A stretch of 64,000 nucleotides of DNA, taken from positions 62,001 to 126,000 of the forward strand of contig BQMF02000414.1 of the NCBI GenBank assembly GCA_027922465.2, in the 5' to 3' direction. Position numbers and translations under genes: made by a program. Shown piece after piece: positions 21,736 to 32,644 of this stretch. Under the pieces are notes generated by a model, which saw only the letters and a list, made by a program, of their open reading frames with translations, did not search any database and had not been told where the DNA came from. Every line of letters begins with the position of its first letter. Position 1 is the first letter of the stretch. This DNA is from Turritopsis dohrnii (Eukaryota; Cnidaria; Hydrozoa; Anthoathecata; Oceaniidae).

Positions 21736-23198
21736 TATCTTATATGAACATCTTATATGAAAAGTCAGGCTTGTTAACAAGTCGGCATGTGAAAGCATAA
21801 ACATGGATTTTGCATGGCCGTTCAAGTACAAATGTGTGGTTTTGTGTGGATCTTTTTGTTGCCTACTTCAAAAAGAACAGAGCTGATGTAAAATTTATTT
21901 ATGGGAAATTCGACTAAGAAATAACTTTTTTTATTTTATTTCCATATGTTCACAGACGGTTAAGACGTAACTAGAAGCCAAACTTTTCCTTCGATAATTT
22001 TTGTTTTGTTTTTACTGTTGTGTTGGATATACCTTAAACCTCACTGGAGGTAAATTGGTTTTCGATAATTTCATCAGAATTTATGCGAGAATATTGTCGG
22101 TTCTCGTCCAGATATTCAATTTTATTTATTTTGATTTTTTTGCATAGACATGATGAGTTTCTGGATGTATTTTATTAAAATAGAAATTATGAAAAACGCT
22201 GATGTTCAACACATCATTATGGGATCCAGGCTACACGCTTTTTTTGCTCGTTCCCTTCAAGTTGAGTCCTAGTTTTCCATATATGGAAAGTTGTCAGTTG
22301 AAAACTAAGAAAGTACAAGCTAACTGACTTTCGCCACACAGGAATGGTATCACAGTATCTCGAGCATTTTAGCAATTTATGTTTTGGTATGTTTACAAAG
22401 CAACTAGCTCTTTTGCTTACGCTAACTTGAGCATAGTGACGTACAAACTTATAAAAGACCTTTTTCGGAAATGACGTCACAGCAGCTATTGCCTCGTTTA
22501 TAATAAATAACATACTTGAAGGATTAAAAAAACATTCCCGAAACATTTACCCTTCGGCTATGCTCACTTTTCATAAACCACTAAATGTTTGCTTGAAATT
22601 AAGACAAGTTGTGACAAGGAAAGGCTCTATTCCTCCACCTGCGATTATGTTGAAATGTTGTCTTTTCAGCCTCTTTATGATATTAATAATCGTTACATAT
22701 TAATTCATGATAAAAATCATCACTTCTGAATACAAACGTCATCATTATTCAACTGGAAAACGAGACAAAAGCTTCTGGTTCTACGCCGTAACTACTCACG
22801 CTGCTCTCGGCTACCGTCTGGATTGGTAAATTTCTTAGGCCTTTCTAAGTTCTTTAAAATAGTCATACACAGTTATGGATAGGAAACTAGCTCAGGACAT
22901 GACATAACACGTCATGCTTAACGTTTCAGTTGATATTTCCTCAAATGGAAAGCTGGGACAGAAAACACCAAAAGATAATGTGACATAACACGACGAAATT
23001 ATTATAACAACTCTTCTTCTAGGAAATACATTAATTCGTTTTAAAACAAACAGTACGACATTATACAACATATATGTATATATAATCCACCCTATATAGA
23101 GAGGATACTAAAATATAAAATCTTTTCAGTGGTAATATCTACAAAATCAGAGACCTGGTATCCTGCCTTTGGCACTTCAGTTACATTGCATTCTTTCA
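21736..23198. other. Intergenic region between convergent ICA1 and KIF26-like genes
   Basis: This interval must hold both 3' untranslated regions and both poly(A) sites. Candidate signals are AATAAA on the plus strand near 22503 and on the minus strand near 22121-22130 (TTTATT on plus). If both are used, the transcripts overlap. No transposon termini were recognised. Confidence 0.5.
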
Positions 23199-23924
23199 TT
23201 AGATTTGGGTCACTTTTCGTCCTTCGGTGTTGGCATCAAAACATGTAACGATCTGGATGTGGTTTTTGAGAACTTTCAACTTTCTACTTATTGCTCCGTT
23301 TTCCTTTTCTAAATCTTCGACAGCTTTTTGATCGTCGTTGCTGTCATGCGTCGGGGTTGATATCGACATTTTCGCCGGTTCTAAAAAGGGCAATTAAGTT
23401 AACAACTTCGCAAGATTTTGCCGCCAGTAATAGAAAAAGTTTCTTGTGCATGCTATAAGCAGACGTCTTCATAGCCACCATTTGTGAAACTTTGTAACCA
23501 GGTCAGTCATTGACAGTCCATCATTTTTGGAAGGACACAAAATAACGATAGTGAAGCGATTTATATCGATACGCAATTTATATCGATAACCTCCAAATGA
23601 TATCGCTTTTTTTGTTTCCACAGAATCTTCATGCAGAACATTAAAAAATCAAAACATGTTTAGTTGTCATGTGTTACTGTGTATGTGTTAATATGGCATG
23701 GTCAGTTTTACTCAAGATTGTTGTCGAACAGGGAAAGGTGTTTTGTAGGGATGTGCATGTGTGCAAGTTAATGTCTATATACCGGTTGTGTAGAAGTTGT
23801 ATTTGTAATACTGTGCTGGGGAGTGCACGTGCGAAAACATATCCAAAGTTGAATGAAGCTCACGTTTCAAGTGGTCGCGATGTTTTTTAAGTTCTTCGAT
23901 GCGTCTTGGTTGAATTCTTGATCC
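23199..23924 (-). CDS. KIF26: KIF26-like exons 13-14 (C-terminus)
   Basis: Exon 13 (23924-23864, 61 nt) encodes [20 protein letters not shown], a short predicted coiled coil. Exon 14 (23380-23199) continues in phase with an acidic helix ([18 protein letters not shown]) and ends [20 protein letters not shown] before TAA. The VTCFD ending matches the ITCFD terminus of vertebrate KIF26 proteins. Confidence 0.87.
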
Positions 23925-26900
23925 CTAAGAAAAAGAAAAAAACAGTTTGAAGTTGGTTGAAATAAAAATCTTCGTCGAACTATTAAAGGAAGGTTCACCA
24001 TATAAAGATATCGGTCATACGGAACTTTCGTAAAAGGAAAATAAAAAATATCGAACTCAGATGCTTAAATATAAGAAAATACAAATGTGACATCAAACTA
24101 ACCATAGCGTCTTCAGATCGATATTTTCGGTGACTTACTCGTCGCGGTCCGTCAATTTCGTAAACTTTTATTTGAACACCTTCGTCGTCGGATTGGCATC
24201 GACGGCTATCGAGCCATAAAGGCTTTTTAACACGTCCGCGTGACGAGGACAAATCATTAGTTGAACGACGGCGAAATCCCAGGAATCGTTTTTTCTTTTT
24301 AGCACGTACAGCCTCGCTGTCCGTCAAATCTTCGGCACAACTGGTCGTCCCCCCTTCTGTTATTGAAGTGTCATAACCACTGCTATGGCCGTCATTGTAA
24401 AGAGACGATTCTAAAGAAAATACAATTGTCAGATATAATGCAAAATCCCTCAATTTTATTTCTATACCAAACACTGTCGGTTAAACCATGGTAATACTTC
24501 CGTCTTTAGCATTCAAAGGAAACAATACCATAATTGGTTATGTCAATATGGTAAGTGTTTTTTCAGCGAAGAAGTTATGTTAAAGTTCCTGAGGGAATGA
24601 CACGTTTTGTTTACATTCAGAACAACAAAGAAAAACATTGAGAAATAACAAGTGGATGCATTCGTAAATCATTAATAAAGATTATCACATCACCTTTTAC
24701 TATAGTCAAAACACGAACACAAGAAAGAAAAATGTAAATGTACTTACTTGAACGTGAAAAGAAACGATAGCGTCGACTGGATCTTACTGACGAAGAGTCG
24801 GTTAAATTCCCGTCACTCATATAGCCGCATGAAGCACGACATTTTCTTGATTTTGATCGACTAAAAATCGCAATAAGTATCAAAAATTCTTTTGCAGTAC
24901 TCGAATACCATAAAGCTACAATTGTGAACAGGAAGACCCTATCAAATGCCAGAGAGAATTTCTCTGATGTAACGAAAATAAATTCAGTTACCTGAACGGC
25001 CATAGTTTTGATTTACTTGGTTCTTTAATGATTTTATGTTCTTCAATGTGTATCTCTTCACCGCTGTGTAGAGAAGACGTTTGACTTTGCGAGGAGGTGG
25101 AACCAATACCACTGCTGGCGTCGCTGCAACCAGACATTCGCTTGTAAGAACTGTTGGGTTGTTTGCGTTCAGATTTTGGAGATAACAAGTTGAATTTTTT
25201 ACTGTTTTTCTTGTTTACTACAACTTCGTCAACCTGAGACAGGAACTTCTTCTCAGCTTTTGGAGATAACAGACTTTTTTCATTTTTCGTGGATAATATT
25301 TTCTTCTCAGCTTTCGGAGATAACAAGCTCTTTTCTGATTTGGTAGGCTTCTTTGGTGACGTAAGAATGCGAGCTGGTTTGGGCTCACTGTCAACAAAAA
25401 TGCTTCGATTTTTCTTGGTTTTGTTACTTGTAATGTTTTTATCCGACATCTCTTTCTTATTTTCGTCCTCTTCATACACAGTTGACCAGCGATAACGTAA
25501 TCGCGTCGGTCGACCTTGATGCCGGAGAACTGCCGGACTTGCCGTGCACGATGAATAGGTGTCGCTGTCGTACGCATCGCTTTCGCATGCTGACACAAGA
25601 CTGCAGGTGTCTTCTTTAGAATATGATCGCTCGATCTGAGGCGTCCGAAAACCGTCTGAATTTAGACTGGCCACACTGCCCTTGCTACCTCGAACGTTCG
25701 ATGTTCTCAATGAACTTTGAGGAGGGATGTTTGTATTCGAAGCTATTTCTTTAAATGCTGGTTTCTTAGCTACGGTAAAATCGGGTACCATGGAAACCGT
25801 GATCACGTGATCTAGATTTTTTATTTTGGGGCAACTTCTCTCGTCACTTTTTCCAGTTTGTGTTTTCAGACAGTCAGAAGATTCTGGTTCATCGAGGTTA
25901 GTTTCAGGCCTTTCTAAGTATGAACTGGATGGATAATCGAGTGGTACGTGTTTTGTACATTCGTTATCTATTGTGTTAAGACATTGTAGTTTGTCCGAAG
26001 AGTTTAGCAAATTTGCCGGTTGGTCAACTGTACTTTCTTGAACACTCGATGTCACTAAATCGTTGCATTGTTTTAAAGATTCTAGTAATTTTGTAATGAT
26101 AGCCTCCTTAGAAGTATCGGGAAGAGATTCGTCGAAGCTTGCTTGCTGACGGACGGTGCCTCTTACAATCTGAACGGGTTTGTGATAATTATTCTCTGGA
26201 GCAGATATATATCCGTCATATTTTCTCGACATAGCAGTGGTATCGCTCAAGCTGTTGCATACGTCCGACATGTATCCATCTGTCAATTTAATAATGTTTT
26301 TGTTATTGTTGACTTGAACAGGCGTCAAATCATCACCACTCAAAGAATCTTTCAACAATTTTGCGATTCTCTTCTCCCGTTTCCGCAACTCTTTCTCCGA
26401 CGGGATCTTTTCAGCACTATCTGCTTTGTCATCACCGCCGTCCGGTATCAAAATGACGTCATCAGTATTTCTATTTTCAATTAATTGGTCAACCAAAGAT
26501 ATTTTCGTGTCGTCAGTAGACGGACTTGTCGTGCGATTACTATCAGTAGTCGCGTTTTTGATGACTAAAGGTGCTACGACATTGACGGCACGTTCGTTGT
26601 TGTTCGGCGCTGTTTTGAATGGTGTTGGCACGTCAGACGAGACTTTAATGATATTTACTTTTGATCTTTCCTGTTTGCTACAATCTGAAAGTTTGTTTTC
26701 AACATTCCGGATGACAATTTCGTCAGTAGTTTTTTTAGAAAGTAGAGAGGATTCGAGCTTTTTGGGTTCATAGTCCATTCGTAATATTTCGCACGGCTTC
26801 AACGTATCACTTGAAGTGGTTTCTTTCCTCCTCATATTCAAGTCAGCCTCTATTTTTTTCACATTCAGTGGTAGCTGTGGCATTTCATCTTCTGAACTCG

Positions 26901-29900
26901 AAGCTAGCTTCATTTTAATGGCTTTGAATGTGTCTGGAGATGGAGGACGCTCATTATCTGTGAGATCTCGATCACTGAGGTGGCCCATGTAGATTACAGT
27001 GTCGCAAGAATCCTCTCCAGCACTGGACGTGTTGTAGTCCGAGCTGGCGCAATCTTCGATACCATATGTCTGTATCATAGCAGGATGCGGTCGACGTCGA
27101 CGTCCACTACCTTCGTCACAAGAATTATTGTCGGAGGAGCTGCTACAGTTCTGAAAAAAAGAAAATGAAGACCAGTTTCAAAACACCACTCCGAAGATCC
27201 ACACGCAATGAATCACTGAATGTGTCCTATCCATCATTCCACCGGTTTTATATTGTTATTCTATTTGTGTTTTGATTCACCATGGAAACTGCCAGATCAA
27301 AAAATGTGACCGATGAAAAGCGCATCCGTTTGTTTGATTCGGTTTAGTTAAGTTGGCACACTGTAACAAAAGTTTAGTTCAATTGGCACACTGTAACAAA
27401 AGTTATGGTAGCTAAATTTCAGCTTCGGTTTCGACAATACGAATTCATCATACAACTGCTCCGATGAAAACGAATTAGTTATCTGAATAGCAGCCGAATG
27501 GTTTCACAAACCAAACTGGAATTATTAGTATCCTTTTAAAACATCAGCACACAAATGGCAACAATACTGCAGATCAACCTGATGGCCAACCTGAATCTCA
27601 GGTCGTTCTTACCTTATTCCTCTTCCTTCTTGATCGGTTGATTTTGGAAACGAGTTGCAAAGTGGCGCATGTCTTTGCATAGTTTTTCTCTTCGGCTGAT
27701 ACGTGTGCTATAAGCGTTGACCGGCACGTTAAATTTCCGATCGAATCTCTTAACAGTCTCGTAATTTTGCTGTCTCTATACGGCACTTGTTTGAAACCAT
27801 TAAGCATGGCCACAATGATCTGACCCAACGCAGCGTGGCTGGGTGCGCCACTATGCTGATGTTTATCGTAATTGGAGTTCACATAACTCAGATCGATCAA
27901 ATGTAGACGAGACCTCCCACCAGAATATGGTAATGCAGCTGCGAGGAAGAAACATATATTTTTATTTTTAAGATAAATAAAACTTGTTCTTGTTCAGTTA
28001 AGATGTTTTGTTCAATCAAATTTATGTTATCCTTTTTATGTTATCAATAAGCCAAGATGCTATTGCTTAATTATCATAGGCTATTCAAGTCAACATATTA
28101 ACAAAACAATACCAACCTCCTGGTCCTCTTCGATGATTTCTTTCCACTCGATATTGGTAAACGTGTATAGTGAAAATCATGTGACTTGATTGGCCGTTGT
28201 TCTTTTCTAAAACGCAGAGAAGGACCTTATTTATTTATTTCCAAAAACCTTGCGTCAATTCTTAATAAGAAGGGGTCTCTACCAACCTGAGCTTCGAGCA
28301 GCAAGCGCAGCGTCTAGATAAAATGCGGCTTTTTCGGCCGTGACTGCTTGTGGTTCGCTTACGTTATGTAGCTGTACTGTTCCCCCAACAGGATCTTCAC
28401 GTAGGTAGTTACCAGGGGAAGCAGCGTGACTGTCTGTGCTATCACCTCCTAAGAAAGTTGATAGTTTTACGGATAAATGTACATTATGGAAGAATATGCT
28501 TATCTACATTGTGGAAGAATATGTTTATGATAATCTTTGTTTTGTCTGCGTATTCCTTGTAAGTGGTTTTTTGTTCATTCAAATATTTTGTTTTTCCATT
28601 TAATTTGATAGATCTGTTTATGAAAGCCTTCACATATTAAAACACAGGTGTTGTAAATCACAGGTCTGTTGAATTAACTTAGAAAAGGGGAAAGTCAAAG
28701 AAAGTGTTGTTACCTGAAACCTGTTCTGATAACAGATCTTTTAAATTCTCTTGTTGGCCTACAATTTCAACCGCAGACACACGGACTGAAATTCGTGCAC
28801 CCGTTCTTTGTTTGCAGTCTTCCAGTAGACTGTACAACCACGCAATCGTTGACGGCAGTATCCCTAACTCTTTATTCGAACTGTGATTTCCGACCATTGT
28901 GGCGCTTTTCCCCGTATTTGCCGCACCGTATACTAGCAGGCAGCCCTCTCCTCCATTGATGACTGCGTGCAAAACATCCAACACAGAACTCGACGAAACT
29001 CTTGTCTGCAAGCAAAACAGAAAATAGGAGAATTAATCAATGGAGAGAAATCTAATGTGTAGCTTGTTATTTAGAATGGTGATACAATTGGATACATAAA
29101 CGCAGGTGGAAAAAAAAAAACTGACGTAACCTATGTTCTAACTACCTGAGGTAAGTCTTGCTCGAAAATGGCATCGAATGCGTACAGCTTGGGTGTAGCA
29201 TTCATTGTTTGCAGTTTGGCTGGTATCACATCCACATTTTTTGGTTGCAAAGTCGATATTTGTTTCCTCCTTTGATCTATCTCGATAAACGAATCAGTCT
29301 GCTCCAGATTCATGTTCGGTGTAATTCGTAACATGACACTGACCTATTTTAGGTATTTTAATGATATTTAAAAAGTTTTGTCAACAAAAAAATTGAGATT
29401 AAAGACAAAGTCCACAGTACCTTGCCGTCAACACGACGTCCCATATATTTGAACAGCCCTGGCGGATTTGCAGGCGGATCTTTCCTTAAAAGTCGACTGA
29501 AATTCGTTGGAAATATGTCGCTGTCGTCTCGTCGGTTTTTGTCGGATCTCTTCGCCGATTTCCTCTTCCCAGGAATGTCATACTTCTTAGCAGCCCTGTT
29601 CACAAAAAAAAAAAAAAAAAAGAAATGAAAAATCTTCTTCATGTGATTACGAAATAAAACAGAATGTAAAAGCTTACACAGCAAAAAATTGTGCGGAACT
29701 TGCGAATGTAGAGACTCGAGCTGGTAGTTCATGTCTGTGATATTTCTCATCGGTTTGGTCTGTCTTATTGAGACCTACAAAGTACACTTAAAGATCTAAA
29801 TAAAACATTCAGCTTATTCTTGCATTTGACTTAAAAGAATAAATGTCAAACCTGGATTTCTTTTTCCGTTTACGCTATCAGAAGATTCACCATAACTTGC

Positions 29901-32644
29901 AGCAGGTCTGTTCACTCCAAAATGGTCGTTGTTTTGCTGAACGTCCGTGTTGTGCTGTGTCATCATATTGCGTGTTACGAATGGTGCAAAATTTGTCGTT
30001 TGGCTGATAGCATTCTCTTTAATAGATTCTATATATATGCCACAATATGTACAAATTCCGTTTACTGTGCCAACTAACTGACTATCATTCAATTTTAAAT
30101 GTTGATACACAATGTACGGTAGGCTTTCAAGCTAAAAGAAATTAAAAACAACATCTTAAATATCTGGCATATTTCAGAAATCGCCTACTTCTGTTTTAAA
30201 GTGGGACAAGTAGGATACGCTTTTGTGTACCGTTCGATCTGTCGAATTTTGTCAATTTGAGGTTAAGATGAAAACGAGGGTAATGCATGAAACTACACAC
30301 GACAAGCAAAACATCTCATAATAATAAAAGTCTGAGGACGATCTGATGTAAACTTTTCCACTTTACGAATATGCAGAGGAAAGACTCATAAAAATGTCTG
30401 AAAGAACGAGGAATATTTTGACTAAATTTCTCATATAAAATTCAAAAGGTTTTTACTATAAACTTAGGTGAGGAAAAATTATCTGTTAAACTATAATACA
30501 AAGAAAGGTTTCTTGTGTTTTAAAGATCAAATCCATCAGATGAAAAGGACAAAAAATCTGCGGTCAATTCTTCTTGAGGATCAACGACTGTTTTTACCAC
30601 AACAATTTTAAAATCTGAAATGGACAACTTGAAAAAGCGTCGTACTTTCTATCCGAATAAAAGAGGAAAAGCAAAATGAGAAACAACAAAATAATCCAAA
30701 AAAAACCAACAGAAGATCACAATTATACAAGTACATCACTTTATTTTTCTGTTTAAAACGAAAAATATACTTTTTCTCCCGAACATTATCGCTGCACAAA
30801 CACCAAAATGAAACTTTATGCCTTAACTCCGAGTAGAAAGTTTTGACATGACCAGATTATATGTTACACAGTTTCTTTACTCTTCATCGAGCAAACACCT
30901 ACTGCGCTATTGTTTCCGTATTAGTATGTTTTTATTTACAAAACAAAAACAACAACAACAACAACAAAACGAAATTCAAAGATGCAAGAAAAGCTACTGT
31001 TTTTTTGTTTGTTTGTTGCTTAGATGTGTTACATGTATATATGTAACGAAGTAAAAAAAATAAGAATAAGTAATCAAGTCTGTAACAACAGCAAAGGAGG
31101 ATTTGAACGAAAAGTGTATAATAGATAATTTAATAAAGAAAATATTTTTCAAGTTAACTGTCAACTAAAAACAAACAAACATATGAACAAATATAAATGC
31201 CATGATTTGAAACTGTCAGGTGTAAAAAGGACAGAATTGAATTAACAGTACGTTCAGTATAGGATCGAACTTTCTTATTGAAAATATAGAAAAATATTTA
31301 TTTTCGAACTGAATTCTGTCAAAAGCAGATCGAGTAAGTGAAGCGCAATTCCATACGAAGTCGTTAACAGTTGTAATTTGTTCTGTTATAACCGTTACAA
31401 AATGAAAGGGAATGGAAACTATGTTGCTTTTGGAGGTTGAGCGACAGTTCTTTTTTGAAAGAAACCCTATGCTATTAATTAACCTGCCTTGTTTAAGTTT
31501 CCTAACGGGAAAAACCTTTAACGGTGAGAAAACAAACGTCGTAATGGTGACACTGAGTCGCACAAACAAGAAAAACAGTCGGTTGTTTTTTCTTTTCTGA
31601 CGAACAACTATTTCTGTAGTGATCATGTCTTGTACTAGCTATATTTATATATGTAAATCAAGCACACAGAAACTAACAACGACCCGTTATGTTTTTGCCA
31701 CAAATATTTTTGTTTGGTGTACTTTCAGTCAACTTAAATTTCCTTATTTCCCAGCTAGCTTGATATGGTCAAATTTTTGCTTTGTATTAACTAAAGCTTT
31801 TGCATAAGAAATGCTGCTATTACAGGTATTTGAGTTGAGCTAGTTAAGGTAAAAGTTTTGATATATTCAGCTGGCCTTACCCTTACTTTAATTCCTTCCT
31901 TTTTTTGGAATTACACATCTGATTTTTAGGGTTATTTGTGTGAACGACCAACCTGGTAACACTGAAGCTAAGAGCTTTTCTATTAAACCCTCTTTAAAAA
32001 AATCTTCAAATTCAGACACTCAAACTCCATGTCAAGTTTAATAAGATTGAAAAATGCTACCAGTAAAATCCCATCAATTCATTTACAAAAAGTCTAATTT
32101 CTTATAGTAACACAAAGAGAAGTCATCTTCCAACTTCATTATGACGTGCTTATTTAATTCAACAGACCTAGGATTTACAACACTTTTGTTTTTCTGTGTG
32201 AAGGCTTACATAAATAAAGGTCTATAATTCAAAAAATGGCCGTACTTTTAAAAAGCGAACGTCAACTAAAAGTTTGAGACCAGTTGTCATGGTAAACATT
32301 GTTCTTTGGAGATTTATAAAGAATGCAAAAAATTCTTTTATGTGTTAAAAGACGTTTTTTTTACATAAATGAACTAGCCAAGCTGCAACATTCCAATCAT
32401 ATACAAAAAAACAACCGAAAAAGAATGTATTTACCGGCGGTGCAGACGCGCCAATACTGATCTTTTGATATTCCGCCATAATACACTTCATCGCTTGGCG
32501 TTTGTATTCAAACAATCGGGCGTAACAGTTATTACACGTGGTTTGTGCCGCCATGAGATTCTTACTTCGTTGCCCTGGTGAGCTCTCCATACCCAATATA
32601 TTGGCAGCAAATCGTTGAGAGACTGGTACTGTTGTTGCACTCAT
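23199..32644 (-). CDS. KIF26: KIF26-like atypical kinesin (kinesin-11/VAB-8 class)
   Basis: Fourteen phase-consistent exons, 5' to 3': 32644-32435, 30131-29852, 29774-29678, 29595-29421, 29343-29146, 29005-28714, 28448-28287, 28206-28117, 27938-27613, 27150-24992, 24860-24748, 24410-24103, 23924-23864, 23380-23199. They total 4653 nt, 1550 residues plus stop. Order: Cys-rich N-terminus with LFEYKRQ; motor domain about 295-605 starting VSVMLRI; long Ser/Lys-rich tail with [15 protein letters not shown]; then [16 protein letters not shown] and terminal QIVTCFD, all KIF26 hallmarks. The nucleotide site is degenerate ([24 protein letters not shown]), as in the family, whose members bind microtubules with little or no ATPase and act in cell migration and Ret/Wnt5a-Ror signalling. 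The first ATG directly follows a splice acceptor, so a leader exon lies upstream. Confidence 0.93.
24103..24860 (-). CDS. KIF26: KIF26-like exons 11-12
   Basis: Exon 11 (24860-24748) encodes [19 protein letters not shown] and [15 protein letters not shown]. Exon 12 (24410-24103) encodes [15 protein letters not shown], a basic [16 protein letters not shown] stretch and [20 protein letters not shown]. The GxSSGYD and IKVYEID motifs are conserved near the KIF26 C-terminus. Confidence 0.88.
24992..27150 (-). CDS. KIF26: KIF26-like exon 10: large disordered tail exon
   Basis: The 2159-nt exon opens [20 protein letters not shown] after acceptor TTTTTTTCAG and soon reaches [15 protein letters not shown] and [13 protein letters not shown], both typical of KIF26 just after the motor. 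The rest is low-complexity Ser/Asp/Lys sequence with a repeated LLSPKAEKK block (about 25165-25340). It ends SKSKLWPF before donor CAG|GTAACT. Confidence 0.88.
27613..28448 (-). CDS. KIF26: KIF26-like exons 7-9: switch regions and end of motor
   Basis: Exon 7 (28448-28287) has [18 protein letters not shown]. Exon 8 (28206-28117) has [20 protein letters not shown] in place of kinesin switch I. Exon 9 (27938-27613) has [15 protein letters not shown] in place of DLAGSE, then [31 protein letters not shown] and [15 protein letters not shown] at the end of the motor. Donor AAG|GTAAGA joins in phase to the large exon. Confidence 0.9.
28714..29005 (-). CDS. KIF26: KIF26-like exon 6: P-loop exon
   Basis: The exon encodes [20 protein letters not shown], the modified P-loop [15 protein letters not shown] (residues about 346-359), [15 protein letters not shown] and [20 protein letters not shown] with DLLSEQ. 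The last part matches the VRVSAVEVWGKEENLRDLL block of vertebrate KIF26. GKS is kept but the usual GQTGSGKT surround is not. Confidence 0.9.
29146..29595 (-). CDS. KIF26: KIF26-like exons 4-5 (entry to the motor domain)
   Basis: Exon 4 (29595-29421) encodes [12 protein letters not shown] and [20 protein letters not shown]. Exon 5 (29343-29146) starts [11 protein letters not shown], the first motor strand, and ends [15 protein letters not shown], equivalent to the FxFDxVF motif of kinesins. The acceptor of exon 5 is CTAAAATAG|GTCAGTG, chosen over a later CAG because only it keeps the frame into VSVMLRI. Confidence 0.87.
29852..30131 (-). CDS. KIF26: KIF26-like exon 2
   Basis: The exon runs from acceptor TTTCTTTTAG to donor CCAG|GTTTGA. 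It begins [16 protein letters not shown], carries the second CxxC (ICTYCG), and then has a low-complexity Asn/Gln/Ser stretch before the motor domain. Exon 3 (29774-29678) joins in frame with [20 protein letters not shown]. Confidence 0.85.
30132..32434. other. KIF26-like intron 1
   Basis: 2.3-kb AT-rich intron. It holds short CAACAA/poly-A runs near 30950 but no transposon ends, exon or RNA gene that I can support. Confidence 0.6.
32435..32644 (-). CDS. KIF26: KIF26-like exon 1 (first coding exon)
   Basis: The exon opens with ATG immediately after acceptor TTTACTTTAG and ends at donor CCG|GTAAAT. It encodes 70 residues including [20 protein letters not shown], a family N-terminal motif with a CxxC pair at 37/40. 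The next exon contains ICTYC at 97/100. The ATG may be the true start after an untranslated leader, or an internal Met. Confidence 0.85.

Noticed and set aside
24617..25003. Minus-strand open frame spanning two exons and an intron
   Set aside because: Only 24748-24860 is exon; the rest is intron readthrough between clear GT and AG sites.
26143..26773. Plus-strand open frames opposite the large KIF26 exon
   Set aside because: They are antisense shadows of a long coding exon with biased composition and have no recognisable domain.
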